Shown: positions 40,897 to 53,623, numbered from the stretch's first letter. The stretch is 64,000 nucleotides of DNA from Ecdyonurus torrentis (GCA_949318235.1 OX439132.1:30188243-30252242); one strand, 5' to 3'. Program-made: numbers and translations. Notes: generated by a model from the letters alone, not told the origin.

Positions 40897-41235
40897 AGGA
40901 ATACACCAGAAGAAAACATAAGCATTTATATCACAAAACACTTGATGGTACTTACATAAATATAGCTTTATAGCTCAAAAACCAACTGTAGCTCCGTAGC
41001 AGTGATCAGAAATTTTCGATTTATGCAACCCGCACAACATATTTTACTAATTTTTGCATGTTTCTGACATCAGAAACATGAATAGTCACGCAAATTGTAT
41101 ACTTTACACTACAGTATTTTCATGCTCTCTCGTGGGGCTAACTTTACATTCTGGTAAAAATTGTCATCAGTTTTGAGGATCCCATTTCGTGTTTATTCAT
41201 TATAAAGCACATGTTGTTTTATGTGGTCTATGGAT
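40897..41235 (-). mobile_element. TTAA-flanked ~340-bp element, copy 2 (inverted)
   Basis: Reverse-orientation copy of the same family: it starts AGGAATACACCAGAAG and ends TGTGGTCTATGGAT, and TTAA flanks both ends. The central octamer seen in the other copies is altered here to CTGACATCAG. It lies about 560 bp from copy 3 in opposite orientation, so the pair could fold together. Confidence 0.8.
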
Positions 41236-41798
41236 TTAATATTCAATTTATATATAAGTCGTAGAGTTACGGTAATGTCCACAAATACTTTTAAGAAAAT
41301 TTGTCATTTTAAAATTTTGAGTCAATTAAATTCATTGAGATATAAAGTGTTTTCTGTCATTCATATGTCAGTGATCTGCCAATCATATTGATACGTCTCA
41401 TCTATTTCTTATGTAAAGTGTGTGACATATACGCACGTTTTGCCATCGTAATTAGCGTCACTTATTTATAACGTGAAGCCTGCTGGTTCAACTCTAAGAA
41501 TATTACAGGAGACAGAGAGGGTGGTATGACCTACTACTTGGTATAAGTCCAACATTTACTTTAAATACATATATTATTATCGAGTTTGTACCAGTTAAAA
41601 ATATTTTTATCTTGTTGACAACTACTATAATACATTATTAGTTCTTATAGTTATTTAAATCACAATAAGAGAGAACTATATCAATATTATTACATAACAG
41701 TAAATATTTTAAACTCTAATGTAAAGACATTGAAATTATAATAATTTATAAATTATAACTTTAAAATAATCACTTTTCTCACCTTCTAATACCTTTAA

Positions 41799-42135
41799 AG
41801 GCATAGAAAACATGAAAAAACACGTTCTTTTTAATCATTAAACACAAAATGGGATTTATGAAACTGATGATAATTTTTTCCAGAATGTAAATGTGCTCTC
41901 CCACAAGAGAGCGTGAAAAAACTGTTAAGTATGCAAATTGTGTGAATATTTCGGTTTATGACGTCATAAACAGCCAATAACTAGTATTAAAATGTTGTGC
42001 TGGTTGCATAAATCAAATTTTCTGATCACTGCTACGGCGCTACAGTTAGGTTTTGAGACAAATTAACGTTATTTATGTAAGTCCCATAATGTGTTTTGTG
42101 ATTTAAATGCTTATGTTTTCATGTTTTCTATGCCT
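41799..42135 (+). mobile_element. TTAA-type ~340-bp element, copy 3
   Basis: Starts AGGCATAGAAAACATG and ends CATGTTTTCTATGCCT, giving a clean ~16-bp terminal inverted repeat. The left flank is TTAA; the right flank is TTAC, probably a mutated target copy. The interior contains TTTATGACGTCATAAAC and the shared GATCACTGCTACGGCGCTAC segment. Confidence 0.8.
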
Positions 42136-42827
42136 TTACGTTACACTATATAATTTAAGTAAAGTATCATATAGTAATACAATTAAAAATAAGGAAGTCA
42201 CTTGAAAATAAAAAGACTTGGAGTTATAAATAATATACACCACCTGTTGCATGTAAAAGTGCGTAACATTATTTGAAGTATAAGTAAAGCTGTTGGTCAG
42301 GTCAGACTTAAGCTATACTGTAGCTACCAGGTAAATAGCATTCTTGCACGCTTCTGTACATACTCCCATATTGAGACGACAACTACTTCCCCACAATATA
42401 TTATTGTCCTGCGCAAGTACATACAAACAATTGTATATTATCCATTGCGTCGTCACTTTATGAAAATTATGATGTAATATAATATAATCTAGAGCAAAAA
42501 TCGTAATTCATGTAGGTGGTCATAATAAAATAAATCATTACATTATGTTTTATCATTTGCATAATATTCTGCGTATGAATTTATTATTGATATACTCTCT
42601 ATATGGTACAACAATAGTAAACCGCTTAATTAATGCATGTTTATTAAAAATGATTATTAATATAATTATGTAATATTTTTTCTTGTTTTGGACGGAGAAG
42701 TATATACATATACTTTGTCCTTGTAGAAAATGATTTTTGTTTGCATACTCGGACATTGTATTAAAACTATTTTGCATACAGAGACGTAAAAAACTTGTAA
42801 AATTGTTACGTGAGTTGCAATATTTAA

Positions 42828-43207
42828 AGCCCTTGTCAACTTACTTTTTTATTATTTAGAATACTAGATTGATAATTACCATACTTTATTATCCATGAAT
42901 TAGACACCACCACGTTGATTTTGTATTTATTTTCTTTTTGACTGTTATATCACGTATCTGACGTCACAATGTTCTGATGGGGTCGTGATAGGGGTAAAGA
43001 ACTTGAGGAAGGGGCTTAAATTTATCACTTGACTAGAGCGGTGACTGTGATTGGCGGCGGTACATTGTGACGTCAGATACGTGATATAACAGCCAAAAAG
43101 AAAATAAATACAAAATCAACGTGTTGGTGTCTAATTCATGGATAATAAGGTATGGTAATTATCAATCTAGTATTCTAAATAATAAAAAAAGTAAGTTGAC
43201 AAGGGCT
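42828..43207. mobile_element. TTAA-flanked 380-bp near-palindromic element
   Basis: Starts AGCCCTTGTCAACTTACTTT and ends with the reverse complement; TTAA borders both ends (42824-42827, 43208-43211). The terminal inverted repeats run about 145 bp with very few mismatches, around an unpaired GC-richer centre (about 42975-43060) with GGGGTCGTGATAGGGG. Each arm carries TGACGTCA (42959 and 43068). No coding sequence is present. This is a foldback-type MITE. Confidence 0.82.
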
Positions 43208-44139
43208 TTAATACCGAAACATAATTATATTGTACAAATTGACACTCTTTGTTTTATTACAAAATGAATGTTACCCTATAAAAAAAATCACAATCTCATG
43301 TTTGATAGAGTTTAAATTGGAGAAAAATATTCATAGAGATCTTTGAATTATTTTATATGTGTAAAGTGTAATTTCTACGTAAATTTTGTAATTAAATTTA
43401 AAAAGAATTTCCGCATACTTAAATTATATTTGTATAGCTAAATGACTAAAACTTTTAATATTTATTTAAAGCATGCTATAAAATTTTCCATGCAAATTAA
43501 AAAAAATTTGATGTGATGATTATTCAGTTATTAGACCATATTCACACCAGCCTTGAGAGAGTAAAATATTTAATTAATAATATACACGAATAGGTGATCA
43601 AAGTGACTTGCGGGTTTACTTTTAATAACTATTATCAACCCAGTCATTTAATTGTTTATCACATCAACAGCTTTATACAAAGAAAATGTAAAAAAAAAAA
43701 AAAAAGATATTATTAATCAATATGGAATTTTGATTATTAATTACACCTTACCTACTTTTATTTTTACGTGGCGCCAATATGTCGATAAATCTATTAAAAA
43801 AATTATATTGTAAAAGTAAAGTAGGAAATGGCAAACTTTTTATTTTTTATTATTAATATATTCTAATAGAAACCGGTTATGGTTCATCTTAAAGCATTTT
43901 AACTTTGTAAAAAAAAAAAAAAAAAAAGTATTTTTTTTTCCTTGTAGGCGGTACTAGCTGATCAAAGTTGCACAACGATATAAGTTGTGTATTACTGTCA
44001 CAGCTGTTATTTGAAGTACTAATTTCTAGTACTTTTGGACCATTGGGGACCATATATTTGATATTATGTATTCACTGGGTATATATGATGACCTTTGTAA
44101 GGTCAAAATTTACCTTAATGACCCCTGAACCCATTGTAC

Positions 44140-44295
44140 ATTAGTTGCCGTGGGCAGATGGGCTTACCTAGATCCTCGTGCTCTTGCTCTCTCTCTGGTT
44201 GTTTGTGTTTAGCGGGTAGTTAGTCATACAGGAGACGATATGTGAATGTTTATAACAAGGTCGTCGCGAGTGCACGAAGTAAAGAGCGGAACACA
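44140..44295. promoter_or_regulatory. GC-richer patch in intron 1
   Basis: Contains TTGCCGTGGGCAGATGGGC, a short CT tract and GTCGTCGCGAGTGCACGAAG. It stands out by composition only. Confidence 0.2.
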
Positions 44296-44874
44296 CTTTT
44301 CTTATAACTTTTTATTATTATTATATTTTGTAATCTTTGATCTCTGTTTACTTTTTATTATCCTTTACATAAGAAATTGCATCATTTTGTAATATATTTA
44401 GTTTTACCCTTTGGTCTTATTTAAATACAACCTTTTTTTTTTACGGGCCATTTATTATTGATTATTTTAAATACCACCAATGACGTCAAAAGTGTGTTAT
44501 TATTTGCTTTTCATTTATCTATAATATACCGTATTGTATGCTGGTGTTAAAAAATCACAGTCTGGAGAAAACTATACGTCATTTTCAAAGTAATGAACAT
44601 TGGAAACTATTGTTATAACTTTTTGGAAACTTTTTTTTATTATTATTCTTTATGTGCGTCGTATTCTTTATATGCAAATTAAATCAATTTGATTTAAAAT
44701 ACATTATTTATTGTACGTAATATAGTTATCATCTCAATCACAAAGGAGGAGTATTAGACTTAAATACACAAAGATGTGTCTAAAATTATGACAACTAAAT
44801 TTTGCTATGTTTCATATGCGAGATGTTTTTATTTTGATTTAATAAGCAAGCAAGGTAGATAAGAATGTTGTCGT

Positions 44875-45000
44875 CACTGGCGATGTTCCCTCGAAGGGCG
44901 TGCCTTGTGACGTCACAAGATGAGGTGGGCGAGCCAGTCCTTGGCTGATGACGATACATCAGATTGTCTCTCACTACCCACCACCTCGTGTCTCAAAGCG
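44875..45000. promoter_or_regulatory. GC-richer patch with TGACGTCA in intron 1
   Basis: Contains TCACTGGCGATGTTCCCTCG, AAGGGCGTGCCTTGTGACGT, GAGGTGGGCGAGCCAGTCC and the octamer at 44908. Three overlapping frames here on both strands have no recognisable content. Confidence 0.2.
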
Positions 45001-45138
45001 TCTCTTATATATATATATATTTTTTTTCTTTTTTGCTTGCCCCGAGCATTCATCTCTCCCATGTGTATATCTTTCTTGTATAAAATTTTTGATAACACTG
45101 ACTTTGAAATCTTTGTCATTAAAGTTTTATTAAAGCTA

Positions 45139-45442
45139 TAGGGTGTATGCATTCATGTTAAAGTCGACGCCATGTTGGATAACTCAATAACATGGGTGGC
45201 ATAGGAATATAAATTATTTTGCCAGTTTAAAGCCACTATGCAATATTTTTGAGAGCATTGATGCTGTAAATATGTTGAATTAGTATCTCAAGTATGTGAG
45301 TATAATAGCAATAACAAAAAAATTAACCGATTTCCCAAACAAAATTGGCTTAAATGAAGTTTGACCTATGCTGAGCAGTGCTATCACTACTATAGTATGG
45401 CCTCCAAGCGCATTAAATATGACATCATCCGCATACACCCTA
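45139..45442. mobile_element. TA-flanked 304-bp MITE-like element
   Basis: The termini TAGGGTGTATGC and GCATACACCCTA are a perfect 12-bp inverted repeat, extended to 15 bp by flanking CTA/TAG, with TA on both sides. The interior is unique in this window. Size and TA target fit a Tc1/mariner-type non-autonomous element. Confidence 0.6.
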
Positions 45443-45481
45443 TAGAATTGCAAGAAACACTAACTTGTAAGTTTATGCTAT

Positions 45482-45678
45482 ACGTACAAAAATAAACACA
45501 ATATTTATGCTATAGCTCAATGCAGCGTATCAACATAAGTTATATTATGCTTATATTACATAGCATAATAGTTAAGATGTTTTGAATAAGTAAATAGAAA
45601 ATATCAATATTAATGCTCTGCAATATAGCAATTATTCAATGAAGAATAAATTAAATAATTTTAATTTTCCGTGTAAGA
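45482..45678. repeat. ACACGGA-ended AT-rich dispersed repeat, copy 2
   Basis: Contains ACACAATATTTATGCTATAG, AACATAAGTTATATTATGC, TAGTTAAGATGTTTTGAA and the end TTTTCCGTGTAAG. It is alignable with the copy at 49908 over most of its length. Confidence 0.55.
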
Positions 45679-46741
45679 AATTATTGCTATAAAATAAATA
45701 ATAAAATGTATAGTAATTAATATTTATTATTCTTGAGCATTATCATTTTAATATTGCTGTCTTTTTTATTTATATACTTGTTCTCACATATATACATATT
45801 ATTTGCTATAATATAATAATACAAAATTTGCATAAATCTATTTATAAACATTTTTTTTTATTTATATCAACCCACTTATAAATGTAAAACTTAAAATATA
45901 ATGTATACATTTAAACATAAAATTATGAATTAAATTATTTTATTCTGTATGCTGTTTTGTGTTGGTTCAGAGTTGATTGCATTTTTACACTAACAGGAGG
46001 TGCAGTCAGTCGTACCCTAAATTTATAATTTTTTAATTTTATGATTTTGCCATTAAGTTCATATATTTATATTACTTCGGTGATACGGTATACAATAATA
46101 TTTCTATATCAACCTGTATGCAATCAAATGATATTAACTTCATATTGACTTCGTCTTCATTACAATGAAAAACATCTATGATAACATATGGTTCACAAAA
46201 ATATATGACGTAACATTTAATATTCTTAAAGGCCCTGGATACCCTAAAAAAAAGTTTTGTATACTTCAATGGGACCGAATTTCTGATGACCTGTCGAAAT
46301 CGCCATCTCTCTAGCTCGCGGCATAACGTCGCACGGCACTATAACGCACTCGCCGTACTCGCCGCAATTCCGCACCAGGCAGTTGTGACGTAGCAACTGC
46401 CCATCTCTAGCACCCTATAACCAGGGCAACCCCCTTTAAACCGACCCTGCACCCTTAGTATCCATGGTAATCGATCCATCTCACTTGACAGGGGGGACCA
46501 CCCTTTCATCTTTGAACCCTGAAAGTTTGTAGATCCCAAATTAACCCTTTCACCCTTTTAAGGGGTTATTAAGGTCCCAATACGATTACTAGGGTGCAAA
46601 GTAAAACCCTTGATAAAAATATAACTCACGATAACACATATTAAAATTTCAACCTAGAAGGTATTAAAAGATGAGTTATCCAAATGAAGGTACCAAAAGG
46701 TTATCTTCCACCCTCTGGGTCCACCCCCTGGGGGTCAATTA

Positions 46742-47530
46742 GGGGTGTACAGTACTGAAAATTAAAGTTCTCCGATTTGGACGCAGCAAACGTTGAAACC
46801 GGGGTAAATTGACCTTCTGAAGACAATAGTGAGCACCAAAGGGTTATATACTCAACCCCTGAGGATTAAAGGGGCGGTTCAACCGTAAAATTAAAGTACC
46901 CCGATTTGGATGCAACAAACGTTGAAATCAGGGTAACTTGACTTCCATATAACGATGGTCAGCACCAAGGGGTAAAATATTCAACCCCCGAGGATTAAAG
47001 GGGCGGTTCAACCGAAAAATTCAATTATCTCAATTTGGATGACACAAGCGTGAAAGTCGGGGTAACTTGACTTCCGTATAACTATGGTCAGCACCAAGGG
47101 GTTAAATACTCACCCCCGAAGAATTAAAGGGGCGGTTCAACCAAAAAATTCAATTAGCTCAATTTGCATGACCCAAGCGTGGAAGTCGGGGTAACTTGAC
47201 TTCTATATAACGTTGGTCAGCACCAAGGGGTTAATACTCAACCCCTGAGAATTAAAGGGGCGGTTCTCCCGAAAAATTCAATTATCTCAATTTGGATGAC
47301 TCAAGCGTTGAAGTGGGGGTAACTTTAATTTCACATAACAATAATGAGCACCACAGGGTTATATATTTACTTCCTGAGGATTGAAGGGGCGGTTCAACCG
47401 TAAAATTCAAGTATTCCAATTTAGATTACACAAGCGCAAATCTCGGGGTTACTTGGGATCTCAAAAACTACTGTGAGCACCAAAGGTCTATAACTCACCC
47501 CCTGATAATTAAAGGGGCGGTTCAGTTTTG
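46742..47530. repeat. Left-arm array of ~129-bp tandem repeats
   Basis: The units share a core like ATTAAAGGGGCGGTTCAACC, an AAATT(C/A)AA.TATCTCAATTTGGATG segment, a GGGGTAACTTGACTTC segment and a GTCAGCACCAAGGGG segment. Spacing of successive GGGG cores is 129, 129, 129, 128, 129 and 128 bp. Units vary by substitutions and one-base indels, so the array is older than the palindrome formation or has been homogenised between arms. A mirror copy occupies about 47675-48463. Confidence 0.85.
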
Positions 47531-47674
47531 TTGTTTGATTTCTCAGTTTTGGATGTGACATTGCCAATTAAAGTAGGAGAATATTCAACTCTTTGGTGCT
47601 AATTATTAAGTTTATAAAGTTATGTTTCTCCGCATACGATCTTCTTCACATCCAAAACTCAGAACTCAAACGTA

Positions 47675-48463
47675 ATAGTCGAGCCGCCCCTTTAATTATC
47701 AGGGGGTGAGTTATAGACCTTTGGTGCTCACAGTAGTTTTTGAGATCCCAAGTAATCCCGAGATTTGCGCTTGTGTAATCTAAATTGGAATACTTGAATT
47801 TTACGGTTGAACCGCCCCTTCAATCCTCAGGAAGTAAATATATAACCCTGTGGTGCTCATTATTGTTATGTGAAATTAAAGTTACCCCCACTTCAACGCT
47901 TGAGTCATCCAAATTGAGATAATTGAATTTTTCGGGAGAACCGCCCCTTTAATTCTCAGGGGTTGAGTATTAACCCCTTGGTGCTGACCAACGTTATATA
48001 GAAGTCAAGTTACCCCGACTTCCACGCTTGGGTCATGCAAATTGAGCTAATTGAATTTTTTGGTTGAACCGCCCCTTTAATTCTTCGGGGGTGAGTATTT
48101 AACCCCTTGGTGCTGACCATAGTTATACGGAAGTCAAGTTACCCCGACTTTCACGCTTGTGTCATCCAAATTGAGATAATTGAATTTTTCGGTTGAACCG
48201 CCCCTTTAATCCTCGGGGGTTGAATATTTTACCCCTTGGTGCTGACCATCGTTATATGGAAGTCAAGTTACCCTGATTTCAACGTTTGTTGCATCCAAAT
48301 CGGGGTACTTTAATTTTACGGTTGAACCGCCCCTTTAATCCTCAGGGGTTGAGTATATAACCCTTTGGTGCTCACTATTGTCTTCAGAAGGTCAATTTAC
48401 CCCGGTTTCAACGTTTGCTGCGTCCAAATCGGAGAACTTTAATTTTCAGTACTGTACACCCCT
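47675..48463. repeat. Right-arm mirror array of ~129-bp repeats
   Basis: This array is the reverse complement of the left-arm array, with CCGCCCC cores at the same spacing and unit-by-unit identity to the left arm, including unit-specific variants. The left and right arrays therefore arose by inverted duplication of the whole arm, not by independent amplification. Confidence 0.85.
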
Positions 48464-49567
48464 AATTGACCCCCAGGGGGTGGACCCAGAGGGTGGAAGA
48501 TAACCTTTTGGTACCTTCATTTAGATAACTCATCTTTTAATACCTTCTAGGTTGAAATTTTAATATGTGTTATCGTGAGTTATATTTTTATCAAGGGTTT
48601 TACTTTGCACCCTAGTAATCGTATTGGGACCTTAATAACCCCTTAAAAGGGTGAAAGGGTTAATTTGGGATCTACAAACTTTCAGGGTTCAAAGATGAAA
48701 GGGTGGTCCCCCCTGTCAAGTGAGATGGATCGATTACCATGGATACTAAGGGTGCAGGGTCGGTTTAAAGGGGGTTGCCCTGGTTATAGGGTGCTAGAGA
48801 TGGGCAGTTGCTACGTCACAACTGCCTGGTGCGGAATTGCGGCGAGTACGGCGAGTGCGTTATAGTGCCGTGCGACGTTATGCCGCGAGCTAGAGAGATG
48901 GGGATTTCGACAGGTCATCAGAAATTCGGTCCCATTGAAGTATACAAAACTTTTTTTTAGGGTATCCAGGGCCTTTAAACTGCACGATTTTGAACCTCAA
49001 TATTGTAAATCTCAAATTTCACTTTCATAGCATATACAATCAAATTATTTATTAAAAACCATAAAATGTATTTTTTAAATTTAGTTTGATTAAAACTGGG
49101 CGTAGTCGTTAAGTATTAAAATTATACATGCATAAGTTACTTTGCACCTTACATGTAATGTATATTAAATTTTATTATTACAGTTTTATATTGTATTATA
49201 ATATGTACTTTTTTTTTTCTTTTTGAAGTTAATAACCTAATTTTTTAGCAAGCAAATAATTTATTTATTACTCTATTGTATAATAGTATAGTATAATAAA
49301 TGATTTATGTTTAAAAGTATTAATGTGTGCGTTCATTTAAAACAATAAATATTAAACTGATATCTGATTTAAATTTAGGACAAATTTATTTTATTTAGTT
49401 TTCTTATATAGATGAGATAGCATAATATGTGAACATTGTTATTTAATGTATCGGTAATGCTAAATTTTTACACATATATTTATTTATTTGCAACCAATAA
49501 CAAGGCTTGCGCCCATTAGTATGATATTATTATTATCTTAATTTTTTATTGATGGACCTTTAATTAA

Positions 49568-49883
49568 AGGCATAGAAAACATGGAAACATAAGCATTTAC
49601 ATCACAAAACACTTGATGGAACTTACATAAATAACGTTGGTTGGTTTCAAAGCCCAACTGTAGCGCCGTAGAAGTGATCAGAAAATTTCGATTTATGCAA
49701 CCCGGACAACATTTTAATACTAGTTTTTGCCTGTTTATGACGTCATATACAGGAAAATTGCATACTTTACATTTTTTTTTTCAAACTTTTGTGGGGCCAC
49801 ATTCACGTTCTGGTAAAAATTATCATCGTTGTTGTAGATTCCATTTTGTGTTTAGAACATGTTGTTTCATGTTTTCTATGCCT
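49568..49883 (-). mobile_element. TTAA-flanked ~316-bp element, copy 4 (inverted)
   Basis: Starts AGGCATAGAAAACATG and ends CATGTTTTCTATGCCT, with TTAA on both sides. It is shorter than the other copies because of small internal deletions. It shares TGATCAGAAAATTTCGATTT and TTTATGACGTCATATAC with the family. A 94-codon frame overlapping it begins at a non-ATG codon and is not coding. Confidence 0.8.
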
Positions 49884-49907
49884 TTAATGGTAAACAGTTC
49901 TTCACAG

Positions 49908-50110
49908 ATAAAAATAAAAACGTAATAATTATGCTGTAACTCAATGTAGCAACATTTATATATAACAACATAATTTATGCTGTATTATAAAAAGTGATTT
50001 ACTACAATAGCATACAGTTAAGATGTTCAGTTTATGTTATTACAAAATAGCACTACGATATAGCAATTGTTCAATACAGCATAAATTAGATAATTTATTT
50101 TTCTTTACGA
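49908..50110. repeat. ACACGGA-type AT-rich dispersed repeat, copy 3
   Basis: Shares AATTATGCTGTAACTCAATG, ACATAATTTATGCTG, CAGTTAAGATGTTCAG and TATAGCAATTGTTCAATACA with the 45482 copy. It sits only 25 bp after the end of the TTAA element at 49568. Confidence 0.55.
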
Positions 50111-51246
50111 GGGTTTTTTATACTTTCATATGAACAACTCTGGTCAAACAGTTGCTATTTTTTCACCACTATTATTTGTTGGTTATTAAAATTATTAAAT
50201 TTGAGAATATTAATTGGAATTTTATTCTAAATTTATACATTCAGAAAAATTAATATTAGCAATTAATTTTTTTTTTTTTTTTTTTTTGTAAGAGTGAATT
50301 TAAAGCACTATTGCCAAGACACAAGTAAGAGTACTAAGTTTATTTCACGTGTAATATGCACATAAGCTCATCGTTGTATATATATTTATTTATATAATGG
50401 TTTTATTTTAAGTGGTTTTTCATTTCCATGAAAATTATTTTCATCCAAAAATATTATTTTTATTACTTTACATATCCGTTCCAAAAAAGTTATGCCACAT
50501 CAAAGCCAAAGACATACTTATTTTACTATCTAAATGCAGCAATCTTTTATTATGCAGTATGTACATACTCTTGCATCAGACCAAGTGAGTAACAAAGACG
50601 TTAACTGTCATATTATATTTTTATATCTGTATTTACTGAACTGACAGGATTAGTGTTCTTTGGTGGAGAAACGTCTCATATTTTTCAAAACACTCTTTTA
50701 TTGTTTTATTTTTTTGCATGTAGAAATACGTGCTTTTATATTATTATTCCATAATATATATTTTTTTTCTCTCAGTTATTTCAAAGTAAAAATGGTTCTA
50801 TTATTAGTTTTATATCTTTTTGAAAGAAAAGTTGCCAAAGTCAGGTTATGTAGACCGTACTATTATTATTATAGTATGCATTTTGTATATTAATAATTAT
50901 GCATATGTCAAAAGTTTTATTTCATAATTCATCAAAGGAGGAGTTAACTATGGAAATATTAATATTTCATTGAAAATAATCTTATACTTGTATATAAATT
51001 AGTTGCAGCTATTGTGAAAAATCTTAATCGTCAAAATAGGTTAATCACTACAAATTTGTTCTCATTACCGTGTCTGTCTGCATTTGTCTCACTCTTTTAT
51101 GACCTTCCCGATCACCAAAATTAAAACACCACCTATAATTTTTTATATGAAAGCAAACATAAGGTTGATATTCATACATAGTAGCTTGTAAAGATATAAC
51201 TGTCAATGTTCTTGTTGTTATTGATGTGCTTAGCGCTTTTTTTACG

Positions 51247-51283
<37 letters not shown>

Positions 51284-53454
51284 CAGAGGCGTTTTCAATC
51301 TTTTGCTAGTTCATATAATATATCGCAAATCGCGTCTCCAAAGGCGTGTCCCATCACATACTCTATAAGAGAGGGATGTAGGTGTACACAGTTGCCAAAC
51401 GTAAAACATCACACCACTCCACCGTTAATAACCCTATCACATTCAACGACCCTGATTTTGTTATATACTTTGCAGACTTTTAGGCGAGTATATACAATAC
51501 AAATATTGTCTCTGTCTATTATATAATTCCCTAAAATCTTAATTTGATCATCTGTTTCATGTAGTGCAAAAATAAAACTTCATCAACTTAATGCTCGTCA
51601 AGTGTAAAATGTACTTTTTAAAACTTTTTGACAATATTTTTGTTTTTTATACAATATGCAATGAAGCGTACCTTCAAAAGAATATTCTTTTAGAAATTTA
51701 CTAAAATTGACAGTAAAAATGCAACCTAACTCACATCCTCTTTACTCTTTTTATTTAGATTTATATGCAGTGCATAATCTCAAAAACTTGACCTGTTGTT
51801 ATACGTAATGTGTTTGACCTTTCGGAATTTATATTAATAATTTCCTTACTTAACAAAATAATAATAATATAATAAATATGTTGCCTTGCAAGTGTCAAAT
51901 TGCAATATGAATGAGGCTCTTGAATGGGTCTTATCTTATTTACTACAAATGATGAAACTGAGTGCATCGTAATGTCATCAACAGTATAAAGCAGAAGTTA
52001 TTGCTATTGCTTTTTTTTTTTTTTTTTTTTTTTAAGATTAATATAATATAATGAACGCATATTATAAGTATTGCATATTATAATGTATTTTACAATAAGG
52101 AAGCTGTAAATAACTTAATTTTCATGACCGATTTTTATTATTAATGTAGAATGAAAGGATAATATCTCATTTTTTTACTTTCAAGACTTTATAATAATAA
52201 TTTATACACACATCTACACAATGTTCATGCATTCATTTTTATATTATATACAATAAGTACAAGTGTCAGCCAGATTATATGAGTATGAATGTGTAATGTA
52301 TGTACAGTACTTATGATTTATATGCTTTATGATATACATATGACCATATCATTTCTCTCTCTCTCTCGTTGACCTGGTAACAAAAATTTGTGTAATCGTA
52401 TTGCAATCTTTTTTTTTTTTTTTTTTTTAATAATAAAATTAAATATGAAATTTAATAAGTTAAATTTTTAATTTATATTTATCTTTATAGTACACGTAAG
52501 ATAATTATTTTTATTTTATTTTTCACGAGATGTATATTATATAGGTATTTAATTTCTCATAAGTAATAAATTTTATGAAATTTGAGTACGTGTAAAAAAA
52601 TATATATATTATATACAGTATATGATAAAATTTGCATATATATAATCATGGTATAAAAAACCTGTTTAGTGCGTAACTTGCGTAAAAAAATTGTAATAAT
52701 GTATAATCGTGTAGAACTAATTTGCTAATTTTTAGACCCTTCATTTCGTGTCATAGAATTTTGAGTTTTGTAGTTTTTATTTGTTTTTGATAAAAGTGCT
52801 TTTTTTTTATTGTTAGATAAAATATAGTATAAATTGCAAAAATTGTATGTGTATAAAAATGTTGGTTATTTTGCAGTAAAACATTATAAATAAACATAAT
52901 TAATCTATCAACAACGTCAGCGGAAAAAAAATGAAATTTGATTACCTACCATTAGCTATTAAATTAACGTATATTATATAAATACACGGTAGCAAAAAAA
53001 AAAAAAAAAAAAAAAAAAGTAACTTTTTAACAAAATATTAAATTTCATTTTCCACCATAATTAATGTACTTAAAAGTGAATTAAATATGGTATTTATCTA
53101 CTTAATTTACAAGACGTAAGATTATAAGCAATACGTGCTGAAAAATATATAATTACTGAGCTTTTGAGAACTCAACACGGTAAAAAAAATATATATTATT
53201 ATTATACTGTTTGTTATACTGTTTATTATACTTCATTGTTCATCTCGGACCCTATTATTAAGTCAATATGCAAAAATGTAGACCTATATATGTATAAGTA
53301 CACCTTGGTGTTTAATAAATAAATAAAAAAATTATACTGTTTGTTGTTGTGATACTGTTTTTAATTTTTTTTTTTATTATTATTTTAAAATTAATAAATT
53401 TAGTATAAAATCATGATTATAAACAATGGTATGGTGAAGTTCAAAAAACTCAAA
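50111..53454. other. Intron 1, AT-rich, no recognisable gene
   Basis: T runs at about 50270-50287, 51254-51279, 52011-52033 and 52409-52428, and an A run at 52996-53018. The stretch 51290-51500 is slightly GC-richer but shows no domain. Confidence 0.6.
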
Positions 53455-53545
53455 AAAAAAATATATATATATATATATATATTTTATATATTTATATTTA
53501 TATATTTATATATTTATTTATATATATCTATTTATATATTTATAT

Positions 53546-53581
<36 letters not shown>

Positions 53582-53623
53582 AATCTCAACTTTTTCTTTT
53601 GTATTAATGTAGGCCTTTTCTTT

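Larger units (their letters stand above)
46230..48974. mobile_element. 2.7-kb TTAA-flanked giant palindrome with internal 129-bp repeats
   Basis: The outer ends are AGGCCCTGGATACCC and its reverse complement, each bordered by TTAA (46226-46229 and 48975-48978). The left arm (about 46230-47557) and right arm (about 47648-48974) are near-perfect reverse complements with only scattered single-base differences; the central ~90 bp does not pair. Each arm contains about seven units of a ~129-bp repeat: GGGGCGG-type cores lie at 46871, 47000, 47129, 47257, 47386 and 47514, plus a diverged core at 46742, and they are mirrored on the right. TTAA target duplication is typical of piggyBac and Kolobok transposons; no transposase is present, so this would be a non-autonomous foldback element. 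A 66-codon frame found in both arms starts at TTG and is probably not coding. The element lies in intron 1. Confidence 0.85.

Noticed and set aside
46339..48865. Identical 66-codon frames in both palindrome arms
   Set aside because: They start at TTG, show no recognisable domain, and the identity simply reflects the inverted duplication.
46230..48974. Palindrome as a pure assembly artefact
   Set aside because: TTAA duplications, distinct outer flanks, an unpaired centre and scattered arm differences fit a real foldback element better; long reads would settle it.
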